A stretch of 64,000 bases of DNA from Streptomyces gossypii (GCF_025165795.1 NZ_JAJAGO010000012.1:248001-312000), one strand, 5' to 3'; positions 7,908 through 17,235 are shown, counted from the first letter of the stretch. Numbers and translations are program-made. Notes: generated from the letters alone by a model not told the origin.

Positions 7908-8654
7908 CTAGGAGTGTTGCGAAAGGTCCCGCAGCCGGACCACCGCGCGCCCGGACGCCGGGTCGTGCTCCAGCATCACGTACCGGTTGAGGACGGCGAG
8001 GGCAACGAGGCAGCCGCTCATCTCCAAACCCTCCTCCACGATCGTTCCCAGCATGAGCACGGTGCTGTAGCCGTTCTCGTGCGCCCAGCCGTTGAACGCC
8101 TCGGTCAGCAGCGCCCCGCCCAGGTACACCGCCAGTGCGCCCAGCAGCCCGTACCGCAGGTCACGCGGGAGCTTCCGCGCCCACAGCACCGCGCACAAGG
8201 TGCCCGTCACCGCGAGGACCACGCCGGGCAGCACCCAGGCGTGTGTGGGCAGCGAGACCCCGGCCCATTCCTTCCACGACTTGCCGACCTCGCCGAGGCG
8301 CTCGTGGAGTGAGGCCGTCTCGTCGATGCTGAGCAGTGCGGTCGCGGCGGCAAGACCCAGCCAGGACAGCCGCCCGGGGCGCGCGCCGCGCCGGCTGAGC
8401 AGTGCGGCGGTCAGCGCCACGCCCGCCACGGCGAGCAGCAGCGTGCTGTTCCACCAGGTGGGCAGGTTGGCCTCGACGTCGACGTTCACGAACCTGCGGA
8501 TACCCGGTATGGGGTCGTACCGGTTGTAGGCGCGCGTGGCGAGGTCGGCGACGAGCAGGGCCGCGGTGGCGCCCGCGGCGAACCACAGGACGCGGCGGGC
8601 CGGGGGTCTCGGGAGCTCACCCCCGAGTCGGTCGTTGGTTTGAGGTTCGGTCAT
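7908..8654 (-). CDS. Polytopic membrane protein of unknown function
   Basis: A 248-residue protein with about six predicted membrane segments (for example VLWFAAGATAALLVADLA, STLLLAVAGVALTAALL, HAWVLPGVVLAVTGTLCAVL, YGLLGALAVYLGGALLTEAF). Between segments it carries SIDETASLHERLGEVG and later TIVEEGLEMSGCL. The conserved-looking acidic and His residues inside a membrane protein could bind a metal, but I do not recognise the family. The C-terminus ends just outside the hexanucleotide array. It is transcribed leftward and reads toward the wrbA-like gene. Confidence 0.7.
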   Translation of the reverse strand: MTEPQTNDRLGGELPRPPARRVLWFAAGATAALLVADLATRAYNRYDPIPGIRRFVNVDVEANLPTWWNSTLLLAVAGVALTAALLSRRGARPGRLSWLGLAAATALLSIDETASLHERLGEVGKSWKEWAGVSLPTHAWVLPGVVLAVTGTLCAVLWARKLPRDLRYGLLGALAVYLGGALLTEAFNGWAHENGYSTVLMLGTIVEEGLEMSGCLVALAVLNRYVMLEHDPASGRAVVRLRDLSQHS

Positions 8655-8677
8655 GCGTACGGAGGCTAGCCGCTTGT

Positions 8678-8827
8678 TCAGAGGAAGAAGTGCCCGGGGC
8701 GCCCCGTATGGTCCTCCTTCAGACAGACCTCCCGCGACGGCGCGTACGCGACGGGCTCGGCCCAGTCGTCGGGGCTGAAGCGGAGAACGAGCAGCGCCGC
8801 ACCATCCGGTCGCGCAGCCGCAGGCAC
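8678..8827 (-). pseudogene. Possible DUF397 C-terminal remnant
   Basis: A 49-residue leftward frame from a GTG reads RPDGAALLVLRFSPDDWAEP, which resembles the C-terminal half of DUF397 proteins (a DSK-type strand followed by FTPxxWxxF). The conserved N-terminal WRKSSYS part is absent, and the frame upstream runs into the end of the large fusion gene. It is either a tiny gene or a gene fragment. Confidence 0.3.
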
Positions 8828-8868
8828 CGGCTGCCGGCCGGTGTCAGGACAAGATCGTCGGCACCTTC

Positions 8869-11800
8869 TCAGGCGACGGTTCCGGCGGCGAGCATGTCCG
8901 GGGGAATGATCTGCTCCGTCCAGATGATCTTGCCGGTCGCCGTGTAGCGGGTGCCCCAGCGCTGGGCGAGCTGGGCCACGATCAGCAGGCCGCGCCCTCC
9001 CTCGTCGGTGGTCCGGGCATGGCGCAGGCGCGGAGACGTGCTGCTGGCGTCGGAGACCTCGCAGATCAGGCCGCGGTCCCGGATCAGGCGGAGGCGTACG
9101 GATCCGGCCGCATGGCGGATGGCGTTGGTGACCAGCTCGCTGACGATGAGCTCCGTGGTGAACGTCAGCTCGTCCATGTCCCACTCCGCCAGCTGCCGGC
9201 CGGCGAGGGTGCGGGCGTGTCCGACGGCGGCCGGGTCCCTGGGCAGGTCCCAGGAGACGACCCGCTCCGGAGCCAGGCCGTGGGTCCGGGCGAGGAGCAG
9301 GGCCACGTCGTCGGACGGAGGTCCCGTCAGCAGCGCGTCGACCGCGGTGCGACCGATCTCCTCCAGCTCCGGCCCCGGCGCCGTGAGGGCGTCGCCCAGG
9401 CGGGAGAGCCCGATGTCGATGTCCCGGTCGAAGGTCTCGATGAGGCCGTCGGTGTAGAGCGCGATGAGGCTTCCCTCGGCCAGCTCCACTTCGACGGACT
9501 CGAAGGGGAGGTAGCCGAGGCCGAGGGGCGGCCCGGCGGGCATGTCGAGGATGTCGGCGACGCCGCCGTCCGGGCCGACGATGACGGGCGGGAGGTGACC
9601 GGCACGGGCCAGCGTGCACCGTCTGCTGACCGGGTCGTACACGGCGTACAGGCAGGTGGCACCCAGGAAGGCCGCTCCCGCGGTCTCGTCCTCGGCCGAC
9701 GCCGTCCCGTCGCCGTCGTGTGCCCCCATGAGGCCGATGACCAGATCGTCCAGATGGGCGAGCAGTTCGTCCGGCGGAAGGTCCAGGTTGGCGAGCGTGC
9801 GGACCGCGGTGCGCAGGCGCCCCATGGTGGTCGCCGCGTTCATGCCGTGTCCGACCACGTCACCGACGACCAGTGCGACCCGGGTTCCGGAGAGCGGGAT
9901 CACGTCGAACCAGTCGCCGCCCACACCGCTGGGGGCATCCGCCGGGAGGTACCAGGACGCCACCTCCAGAGCGGACCCTCCCGCCAGCTCCTGCGGCAGC
10001 AGCGAACGCTGCATGGAACGGGCCGCGGTGCGCTCGCGAGTGAAGCGGCGCGCGTTGTCGACGCACACCGCCGCACGGGAGACGATCTCCTCGGCGAGGC
10101 GTGCGTCGTCCTCCTCGAAGGGGCCGAGGCGGCGCGACCGGGCGAACGTCGCCACGCCCAGGGTGACGCCGCGCGCCCGGACCGGAACGACCATCAGCGA
10201 GCGGAAGCCGTACGCGCGAATGGAGGCGCCCAGGAAGTGGTCCTCGGTCACCCAGGCGCTGGTGGCGGGGTCCAGTGTCCGCTCCACCATGGTCCTGCCC
10301 TCCAGCAGGCAGCGGGCCACGGGCGACGAGGGGGCACGCCGTACCGTTTCTCCCAGGGCCAGAGTCGCCTCCGGAGCACCCTCGCGCACCGACTGCTGAC
10401 CCGCGCGGCGGAGGACGGGCGTCATGCCGACCGGCCCGGGGGCCGGTTCCTCCCCCCTCATGACCGTGTCCAGCAAGTCGACGGCGACGAAGTCGGCGAG
10501 GGACGGCACGGCCTCGTCGGCCAGCTCCTGCGCGGTCCGCGTCACATCCAGGGTGCTGCCGATACGGGCGCTGGCGTGGTTCAGCAGGGCCAGGCGTTCC
10601 TGGGCCCGCCACCGCTCGGTGACGTCGACGACCATGTACCAGACGCCCACCTGCCGGCCCTGGCTGTCCTTCATCGCGAAGAAGGAGGCGGAGGACGCGC
10701 GCCCGCGGTCGGGGTCGGTGTAAGCGGGGCCGCGGTACTCGTAGTCCATCACCGGGTCCCCGGTCTCCAGAACCGTCCGCATCTGCCCCTCGAACGCCTC
10801 CGCCTCCAGCCTCGGCAGCACGTCCTTCATCTGCCGCCCCAGCCGCTGCTCGAGGGGGATCAGGCGGTCCAGCGGCTCATTCACCCAGACGTAGCGCAGG
10901 TCCCTGTCCAGGACGGCGATGCCGACCGGTGCGTGGGTGAGCAACGGCGTCAACGTCAGCTGGTTCACCCCGCCGCCCGGCATCCGCCAGAAGGCCCGTT
11001 TGGGCGGCCGGCCGACGAATCGGCCGAAGACCAGCGCGGCGACCGTGGCGACCAGCACACCGGGGACCATTTCGTAGATGCCCGACTCGAGCTGCCCGAG
11101 CAACGGATTGGTCTTCTTCCAGAGAAGCACCGTGGCCGCCCCCGACACGATGCCGGCCATGGCCCCCGCCCAGGTCATGCGCGGCCAGTACAGCGACAGG
11201 AGGACGACCGGTCCGAAGGCCGCGCCGAAACCCGCCCAGGCGTAGCCGACGATGCTCAGCAGCCCGCCGCCTCTGAGCGCGATCACGAAGGCGACCAGGA
11301 TCGCCACGACGACGGCGCCGCGAGCCACCCACACCAGCGCCCTGTCCGAGGCGCGCCGGTTGAGGAGCGCGCGGTAGAAGTCCTCGGTGAGGGCGACGGA
11401 CGCCACCAGCAGCTGGCTGTCCGCGGTCGACATGATCGCGGCCAGTACGGCGATCAGTATCAGCCCGGCGATCCAGGGATTGAGCAGCGTCCGGCTCAGG
11501 ACGATGTACGCCGTGTCCGGGTCTTGGAGCGGCACGCCGATCCGCGCGATCCCGACGAGGCCGACGAGCGTGGCGCCGCCGAGGACGACGATGGCCCATC
11601 CCGTTCCGATACGGCGGGCCGCGGGGATGGCACGGATGCTGCGGATTCCCATGAAGCGGGCCAGGATGTGCGGCTGGCCGAAGTAGCCGAGCCCCCAGGC
11701 GAGCAGCGAGACGATCGCGACGGCGCCGAGCGACCCGCCCGCCGACCACTGGCCGTCCGTGTAGTGGGCCTCCGCCCCCACGTCCAGCAGGCCCGGCGCC

Positions 11801-12468
11801 TTGTCGTTGAGGGCTTCGCGCAGTGCCCCGAAGCCGCCGAGCGCCACGATACCGACCACGGGGAGCACGACCAGGGCCAGGAACATCAGCGTGCCCTGCA
11901 TCATGTGCGTCAGGCTGACGGCGAGGAAGCCGCCGAGGCACGAGTAGATGACGATCACCAGGGCGGTCAGGGTCACCCCGAGCCCGAAACGGATGTCGAA
12001 AACCTGCTCGAACAGCAGCCCGCCGGCCACCAGCCCACTTGCCACATAGACGGTGAAGAACACCACGGTGACCGCCGCCGAGACCATTCTGAGCGCCCGG
12101 GTGCGGTCCTCGAACCGCTCCTCCAGATAGGCCGAAAGGCTCAACGCGTTCCCGGCCCGCTCGGTGTAGGTACGCAGCCTCGGCGCGACGAACAGCCAGT
12201 TGAGGTAGGTGCCGACCACCAGACCGACGGCGATCCAGCTGGCGCCGATGCCGGCCGCGTACACCGCTCCGGGAAGCGCGAGGAACAGCCAGCCGGACAT
12301 GTCGCTGGCCCCCGCGGACAGGGCGGCGGCGAACGCGCTGAGCCGGCGGCCACCCAGGGCGAAGTCGGCGAACGTCTGAGTGCGGGTGTACGCCCAGACA
12401 CCCATGCCGATCATGGCGGCCGCGTACACCAGGAACGTGGTCACGACCGGCACGCTCAAGTCGAACAT
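8869..12468 (-). CDS. Symporter-sensor fusion: SSS transporter + PAS + GAF + SpoIIE phosphatase + HATPase
   Basis: A 1,199-residue fusion. Residues about 1-480 are a PutP-type sodium:solute symporter with the diagnostic GGRRLSAFAAALSAGASDM block and some 13 membrane segments. A PAS domain (about 500-610; PVGIAVLDRDLRYVWVNEPL), a GAF domain (about 630-790), a SpoIIE/PP2C phosphatase (about 815-1030; SGVGGDWFDVIPL, VGDVVGHGMNAA, YTDGLIE) and an RsbW-like HATPase (about 1065-1175; ELIVSELVTNAIRH, DEGGRGLLIV) follow. The start MFDLSVP was chosen over an upstream in-frame ATG because GCGAGG precedes it and it begins the first membrane helix. The logic suggests transport- or ligand-sensing linked to a partner-switch (anti-sigma/antagonist) pathway. 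SLC5-kinase fusions such as CbrA are known; an SSS-SpoIIE-HATPase chain is less usual. Confidence 0.9.
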   Translation of the reverse strand: MFDLSVPVVTTFLVYAAAMIGMGVWAYTRTQTFADFALGGRRLSAFAAALSAGASDMSGWLFLALPGAVYAAGIGASWIAVGLVVGTYLNWLFVAPRLRTYTERAGNALSLSAYLEERFEDRTRALRMVSAAVTVVFFTVYVASGLVAGGLLFEQVFDIRFGLGVTLTALVIVIYSCLGGFLAVSLTHMMQGTLMFLALVVLPVVGIVALGGFGALREALNDKAPGLLDVGAEAHYTDGQWSAGGSLGAVAIVSLLAWGLGYFGQPHILARFMGIRSIRAIPAARRIGTGWAIVVLGGATLVGLVGIARIGVPLQDPDTAYIVLSRTLLNPWIAGLILIAVLAAIMSTADSQLLVASVALTEDFYRALLNRRASDRALVWVARGAVVVAILVAFVIALRGGGLLSIVGYAWAGFGAAFGPVVLLSLYWPRMTWAGAMAGIVSGAATVLLWKKTNPLLGQLESGIYEMVPGVLVATVAALVFGRFVGRPPKRAFWRMPGGGVNQLTLTPLLTHAPVGIAVLDRDLRYVWVNEPLDRLIPLEQRLGRQMKDVLPRLEAEAFEGQMRTVLETGDPVMDYEYRGPAYTDPDRGRASSASFFAMKDSQGRQVGVWYMVVDVTERWRAQERLALLNHASARIGSTLDVTRTAQELADEAVPSLADFVAVDLLDTVMRGEEPAPGPVGMTPVLRRAGQQSVREGAPEATLALGETVRRAPSSPVARCLLEGRTMVERTLDPATSAWVTEDHFLGASIRAYGFRSLMVVPVRARGVTLGVATFARSRRLGPFEEDDARLAEEIVSRAAVCVDNARRFTRERTAARSMQRSLLPQELAGGSALEVASWYLPADAPSGVGGDWFDVIPLSGTRVALVVGDVVGHGMNAATTMGRLRTAVRTLANLDLPPDELLAHLDDLVIGLMGAHDGDGTASAEDETAGAAFLGATCLYAVYDPVSRRCTLARAGHLPPVIVGPDGGVADILDMPAGPPLGLGYLPFESVEVELAEGSLIALYTDGLIETFDRDIDIGLSRLGDALTAPGPELEEIGRTAVDALLTGPPSDDVALLLARTHGLAPERVVSWDLPRDPAAVGHARTLAGRQLAEWDMDELTFTTELIVSELVTNAIRHAAGSVRLRLIRDRGLICEVSDASSTSPRLRHARTTDEGGRGLLIVAQLAQRWGTRYTATGKIIWTEQIIPPDMLAAGTVA

Positions 12469-13017
12469 ACGGTCCTCGCCTGCGAGGTTCACGAACACCG
12501 GCGCAACCGTCGGCGCGCCTGGCAGCTGCATGCCCCGGCTGTACAAATCTACAGATCCAGGCCGTCGGGGGGCGGAATGTCGGGTGTGCTGCTCGAAAGC
12601 GGCGGCCGCGCGGAGAGGCTCTCACAGCCGGCTGCCGCCGACAAGATCCTCTCACGCAGGCGACGCGGTGGCGAGGTCGCGCGCGCAGGATCTTGCTGCC
12701 GTCGCGCGGTCACCCGGACGCCGAGCGCGACACCTGGTGAACCGTGGAGGCCGGTGAACCGCCGGGGGTGCAGGGCACCACCACCGGGCGGGGGCGGCCG
12801 GCGGCCCGGCCCAAAGGGGCGCCGGTCCTGCCAGCGGCCTACCGGCCCGCTGACGACCGGCTCCGGCTGCTGACCTGACCTGACCTGACCCGGCTCCGGC
12901 CCCGGCCCGACGCCGACGCCGACGCCGAGGGGCGTATCAGACGATGAGTTTTCGTGCGGCACGATGTCTGAAGGGAGGGAAGGCGGACACGACCCCAGCC
13001 GAAGAGAGTGGTGCGCG
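12469..13017. other. Divergent intergenic region with short tandem repeats
   Basis: No gene is seen between the divergent fusion gene and the RibD-like gene. It contains four copies of the 5-mer CTGAC/CTGACC near 12871-12890 and three GACGCC units near 12909-12926. Promoters for both flanking genes must lie here, but no clear -10/-35 pair stands out. Confidence 0.4.
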
Positions 13018-13629
13018 ATGAGATTGGTACTGCAGGAGTTCCTGTCGCTGGACGGCGTCTCCCAGGGCCCCGGCGCCCCGGACGAGGACACCAGTGACGG
13101 GTTCACCCAGGGCGGCTGGTTCGTGCCGCACGTGGACGAGGAGTTCGAGCGGCAGGCCGGCACCTGGCTCGGCACGGCGGACGCCTTGCTGTTCGGCCGC
13201 CGTACCTACGTGAACTTCGCTCGGGACTGGCCGACGATGACCGAGCACCCGTTCGCCGGCATCTTGAACGGCCTGCCGAAGTACGTCGCCTCCCACAGCC
13301 TGGCCAAGGCGGACTGGGACCCGACGACGATCCTGTCCGGCGACGTCCCCGCTCAGGTCGCCGAGCTGAAGCGCCAGCCCGGCCGCGAGCTGCAGATCCA
13401 CGGCAGCGCCCGGCTGGCCCAGTCCCTGCTGGCCGCCGGACTGATCGACGAGCTGCGCCTCGCGATCGCTCCGGTGGTCGTGGGCAGGGGGCGCCGCCTG
13501 TTCCCGGACGGCGGCGCCCCGGCCGGCCTGCGGCTCGTGCGCAATGGGACGACATCGGGCGGACTGGCGATGCACGTGTACGAATCGACAGGACTCCCCC
13601 AGTACGGGACGTACGGGGCCGAGGCGTAG
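13018..13629 (+). CDS. RibD C-terminal domain / dihydrofolate reductase-like protein
   Basis: A 203-residue protein of the DHFR/RibD-C fold: MRLVLQEFLSLDGVSQGPG at the N-terminus, LLFGRRTYVNFARDWP for the NADPH-binding strand-loop, LQIHGSARLAQSLLAAGLIDELRLAIAPVVVGRGRRLFP near residues 120-160. The last block is the family signature. Such stand-alone proteins are common in Streptomyces and their substrates are mostly unknown. The chosen ATG begins exactly where the family begins; an in-frame upstream ATG at 12964 would add 18 unlikely residues. Confidence 0.85.
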   Translation: MRLVLQEFLSLDGVSQGPGAPDEDTSDGFTQGGWFVPHVDEEFERQAGTWLGTADALLFGRRTYVNFARDWPTMTEHPFAGILNGLPKYVASHSLAKADWDPTTILSGDVPAQVAELKRQPGRELQIHGSARLAQSLLAAGLIDELRLAIAPVVVGRGRRLFPDGGAPAGLRLVRNGTTSGGLAMHVYESTGLPQYGTYGAEA

Positions 13630-13760
13630 CCCCGACCACGTCCGGTGACCGGGAGGAGCGGGCGAGGGAGTTGTTCTGACGGCGCGTCTGCGTGACAGTG
13701 AGGCCGTGACCATCGCCGCGTACGGCCTCCTGCGCGGCGGCAGGGAGAGGAATCGGCCCC

Positions 13761-14633
13761 GTGGACGAGATCGAAGCTGTCGAGGGGTTCCGGCGCCGTA
13801 TCGGAGTGCCCGGGCTTGTCGATGTGCACACGCACTTCATGCCAGAGCGGGTCCTGCGCAAGGTGTGGGAGTACTTCGACGCGGTCGGCCCGGCGACCGG
13901 CATCGAGTGGGGCATCACCTACAGGCAGGAGGAAGCCGAACGAGTCGCGCTGCTGCGGCAGTTCGGGGTCCGCGCCTTCACCGCGATGCTCTATCCCCAC
14001 AAGGGCGGCATGGCACGCTGGCTGAACGACTGGGCCGCCGGCTTCGCGGCGCGCACGCCCGACTGCCTGCATACGGCCACCCTCTATCCCGAGGAGGGCG
14101 TAGAGGAATATGCGCGCACGGCGGTCGAGGCGGGTGCTCGGATCTTCAAGTCCCATCTGCAGGTGGGGGCGTACGACCCGACCCACGAACTGCTCGATCC
14201 CGTGTGGGGGATGCTGTCCGAGGCGGGAGTCCCCGTGGTCATGCACTGCGGCTCCGGTCCCGTCCCCGGCAAACACACCGGGCCGGAACCAGTGGGGCGG
14301 CTCCTCGCCCGGCACCCGCGGCTTCCCCTGATCGTGGCGCACATGGGGATGCCGGAGTACACCGACTTCCTGGACCTGGCCGAGCGGTACGACGAGGTAC
14401 GCCTGGACACGACAATGGTGTTCACGGATTTCAGCGAGCGCTTCACCCCCTTCCCGTCGACCGAACTCGGCCGGCTCGCCGGCCTCGGCGATCGCGTTCT
14501 CCTCGGATCCGACTTCCCCAACATCCCTTATCCGTACGTGCATCAGCTCGAAGCCCTGGAACGGCTCGGACTGGGTGACGAGTGGCTGCGCAGGGTCTGC
14601 TACGAGAACGGTGCGCGGCTCTTCGGCCTGTAG
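13761..14633 (+). CDS. Amidohydrolase 2 family metal-dependent hydrolase
   Basis: A 290-residue TIM-barrel hydrolase. The metal-binding HxH motif is in VDVHTHFMPE near residue 21. Later ligands are the Lys in IFKSHLQVG, VVMHCGSGP, LIVAHMGMPEYTDF and the terminal Asp in LLGSDFPNIPY. The order matches the ACMSD-like/amidohydrolase-2 group of decarboxylases and hydrolases. The GTG start at 13761 was chosen because the family begins a few residues before VDVHTH. It stands alone between unrelated genes, so the substrate is unknown. Confidence 0.85.
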   Translation: MDEIEAVEGFRRRIGVPGLVDVHTHFMPERVLRKVWEYFDAVGPATGIEWGITYRQEEAERVALLRQFGVRAFTAMLYPHKGGMARWLNDWAAGFAARTPDCLHTATLYPEEGVEEYARTAVEAGARIFKSHLQVGAYDPTHELLDPVWGMLSEAGVPVVMHCGSGPVPGKHTGPEPVGRLLARHPRLPLIVAHMGMPEYTDFLDLAERYDEVRLDTTMVFTDFSERFTPFPSTELGRLAGLGDRVLLGSDFPNIPYPYVHQLEALERLGLGDEWLRRVCYENGARLFGL

Positions 14634-14744
14634 GCACTGCCGCGACGACGCCCCGGATCGCCGGGCATGCCACGGCTCGCCGGCAGGTTCGCGCGCCCCA
14701 GCGAGGGCCGGCGCCGCTTCCATGGGCTGGGCCGCCGGCGAAGG

Positions 14745-15176
14745 CTACCCAGGCCGGCGTGAGTAGCCGGACGGAGGGAGGCGCCTCGCCCGCGGCAGAA
14801 GCCGGCCTGGCCACGTCGCCCAGCGCAGAGCGCCGGCCTCCGCCGGTGGCAGCAGTCCCGCGCCGATGAGCGCGGCCCGGCCCGCCTGCTTCCCCGCGAT
14901 CTTGTAGCCGAACTCGCTGGAGTCCACCTCGTGGAAGGTGCCGTCCGTGATCAGTACCGCGCACGCCACCCCGCCAAGCCCCTCCAGCAGTCCCTCCCGC
15001 AAGGCCGGGAGGTACTCGGCCGGCAGCCGCGCCTCCGGCACGGCGCTCAGCAACTCCAAGCCGCCGTCCGGGCCGGGTGGTTCGAACTGCGCGACGATGT
15101 GTGCGTACGGTCCGCAGGCCCCGACGTACTGGACACGGACGCGCACATCCGGCACAGGAACGGGAAGTCCGGTCAT
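14745..15176 (-). CDS. Stand-alone elongation factor G domain IV-like protein
   Basis: A 143-residue protein that reads as domain IV of EF-G or a ribosomal-protection protein without the rest. It starts VRVRVQYVG, contains LPAEYLPALREGLLEGL (compare the EF-G FIPAVKGGIQEAL segment), then VLITDGTFHEVDSSEFGYKIAGKQAGRAAL, which parallels the EF-G segment YHDVDSSEMAFKIAGSMA. The GTPase and domains II, III and V are absent. Domain IV is the part that enters the ribosomal A site, so a free copy could act on the ribosome or be a remnant of a tetM/otrA-type gene. The C-terminus is Arg-rich. Confidence 0.65.
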   Translation of the reverse strand: MTGLPVPVPDVRVRVQYVGACGPYAHIVAQFEPPGPDGGLELLSAVPEARLPAEYLPALREGLLEGLGGVACAVLITDGTFHEVDSSEFGYKIAGKQAGRAALIGAGLLPPAEAGALRWATWPGRLLPRARRLPPSGYSRRPG

Positions 15177-15324
15177 GAACGCCACCGTAGGGGCTGATCC
15201 GGAGCAGCAGGGCGCTCCACTGGCAACGGCCGGGCACATTCCCGCTTGCGCGCGGGACTCCTCCATTGTCAACTTGCCGGTGTGGACGCCCCCGTGAGGG
15301 CTTCCACCTGGGGAGGTCGACGCG

Positions 15325-16323
15325 GTGATGCGTCGGGTGGTGATCGTCGCCTATGACGATGCGCAGATACTGGACATCGCCTGCCCCAGCAGTGCGCTGG
15401 ACATAGCGAACAGCTTGGGTGCGGCACCGCCGTACGCCATCGAACTGGCGACGGCCAGCGGGCGCGGGGTGCGCAGTTCGGCGGGGATCGGGGTCGCGGG
15501 CGGGCGGCGGCTGGCCGACGTCGTGGGGAGGCTGGACACGCTCCTCGTCGTGGGTGGAGCCGGGCACGAGAAGGCCGCCGTGGACGAGCACCTTGGCGCG
15601 CAGGTGAGACGACTGGCGGGCACGGCCCGGCGGGTGGCGGCCGTGTGCACGGGGGTGTTCGTACTGGCCGCCGCCGGGCTGGTGGACCACCGGCGGGTGA
15701 CCACCCACTGGCGGTACAGCGCCGACCTGGCCGCCCGCCATCCGGCCGTGGCCGTCGACCCCGCGCCGCTCTACGTCCGTGACGGTCACGTCTACACCTC
15801 CGCCGGGGTGACCAGCGCACTGGACCTGACGCTGGCGCTCATCGAGGACGACCACGGCCCGACCCTGGCACGGCAGGTCGCCCGCGAACTGGTGACATAC
15901 CTTCACCGGCCCGCTGACCAGGCGCAGATCAGCATGTTTCTGGCCGCCCCGCCGAGCGGCGACCGGCTCGTACGGGATCTGCTCGGATACATCAGCGGCC
16001 ATCTGGCGGACGACCTCAACGTCCGGACGCTGGCCGCTCGCGCCCGAGTGAGCGCGCGTCACCTCACCCGGCTGTTCGCGGCACACCTCGGAACGACGCC
16101 TGCACGGGCCGTGCGGGCCGCCCGCACCGAGGGGGCCGCGCATCTCGTGCGTTCCAGCGGCCTGCCGTTGACCGCCATCGCCCGCCGGTGCGGATTCGGG
16201 TCGGCGGAGACGCTGCGGCAGGCATTGCTCGACCACTACGGGGTCACAGGGGACAGGATCCGCAGGATGCCGGACATGCCCACGCCGCGGGCGGGGTCCG
16301 CCGCGCAGACTCCGGAAGCATGA
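15325..16323 (+). CDS. GlxA-type transcription regulator (DJ-1/PfpI domain + AraC HTH)
   Basis: A 332-residue regulator with an N-terminal DJ-1/PfpI-like domain (VVIVAYDDAQILDIACP; VAAVCTGVFVLAAAGLVD with the nucleophile-elbow Cys) and a C-terminal double AraC HTH (LNVRTLAARARVSARHLTRLF and LTAIARRCGFGSAETLRQ). Such GlxA proteins activate or repress genes for metabolising small nitriles, amines or amino acids. The start lies a few bases after GGGGAGGTCG. It overlaps the next gene by ATGA, so its likely partner is the DJ-1 protein encoded there. Confidence 0.9.
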   Translation: MMRRVVIVAYDDAQILDIACPSSALDIANSLGAAPPYAIELATASGRGVRSSAGIGVAGGRRLADVVGRLDTLLVVGGAGHEKAAVDEHLGAQVRRLAGTARRVAAVCTGVFVLAAAGLVDHRRVTTHWRYSADLAARHPAVAVDPAPLYVRDGHVYTSAGVTSALDLTLALIEDDHGPTLARQVARELVTYLHRPADQAQISMFLAAPPSGDRLVRDLLGYISGHLADDLNVRTLAARARVSARHLTRLFAAHLGTTPARAVRAARTEGAAHLVRSSGLPLTAIARRCGFGSAETLRQALLDHYGVTGDRIRRMPDMPTPRAGSAAQTPEA

Positions 16324-17117
16324 CCAACGCGAACGAGTACCCGACACATGCGACGACGCGCCGGGCGGCGCTCGGCGGGGCGGTAGCCCTGGCCTCGGCT
16401 GGGCTGGCTCTGGGGATCCCAGCGGCGGCGAACGCTGCCGACACCGCCGACACCGCGGAGGGGGCGGGGCACGGCCCACGCATCGGAATCCTGCTCTACG
16501 ACGGCTTCAGCCTGCTCGACCCGACCGGGCCCGCCGAGGTCCTCTCCCGGCTGCCCGGCGCGACGGTCACGATGATCGCCGAACGACGTGGACCGGTCCG
16601 CACCGACACCGGAGACGCCGCGGTCATGGCCGACCGTTCGCTTGCGGAGGCAGGGCGGCTGGACGTCGTCCTCGTCCCCGGCGCGGGCAATCGTGGCACG
16701 CTCGCCGCCATGGAGAACCCGGCCATCCTCGGCTTTCTGCGCAAAGCCCACCGGCACACGCGGTGGACCACGTCGGTATGCACCGGCTCCCTCATCCTGG
16801 GCGCCGCCGGACTGCTGCGCGAACGCGCCACGACGTACTGGGCGTCCAAGGACTATCTGGAGTCCACGTTCGGCGTCACCTATGTGCCCGAGCGCTACGT
16901 CCACGACGGAAAGGTCATCACGGCGGCCGGGGTCTCCGCCGGCATCGACATGGCGCTGTACCTGGCCGCCCGCCTCACCGACGAGACGACCGCCCGTGCC
17001 GTCCAACTCGCCGTCGAATACGACCCACACCCACCGTTCGACTCCGGCAACGCGGCCCAGGCCGGCCCCGAACTCAAGGCCCTGGCCCTGCGACTGCTGG
17101 AAGAATCCCAACGGTGA
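16320..17117 (+). CDS. Exported DJ-1/PfpI-family protein (Tat signal)
   Basis: A 265-residue protein. Residues 1-40 form a Tat signal peptide (TRRAALGG, a hydrophobic stretch, then ANAADTA). The mature part is a DJ-1/PfpI domain: IGILLYDGFSLLDPTGPAEVL, VLVPGAGNRG, and the nucleophile elbow SVCTGSLILGAAGLL near residue 160. The arrangement is close to isonitrile hydratase (InhA)-like enzymes. Its coupling with a GlxA regulator containing the same fold suggests the regulator senses the enzyme's substrate or product. Confidence 0.82.
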   Translation: MTNANEYPTHATTRRAALGGAVALASAGLALGIPAAANAADTADTAEGAGHGPRIGILLYDGFSLLDPTGPAEVLSRLPGATVTMIAERRGPVRTDTGDAAVMADRSLAEAGRLDVVLVPGAGNRGTLAAMENPAILGFLRKAHRHTRWTTSVCTGSLILGAAGLLRERATTYWASKDYLESTFGVTYVPERYVHDGKVITAAGVSAGIDMALYLAARLTDETTARAVQLAVEYDPHPPFDSGNAAQAGPELKALALRLLEESQR

Positions 17118-17235
17118 CGGGCTCTGGTGCGTGCAGTTGCGAGGGGCGGGGAACCGGAGACACCCCTGGCGTCCGCAGAGGGCGCCAAACGCCCCCGCTG
17201 CGGTGATACCTCCGGAGACGGCGTGAGCACGCGCG

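Noticed and set aside
9019..12873. Very long rightward open frame opposite the sensor fusion
   Set aside because: It is Arg/Gly/Gln-rich with no domain and is the antisense shadow of a well-supported gene; high GC makes long false frames common here.
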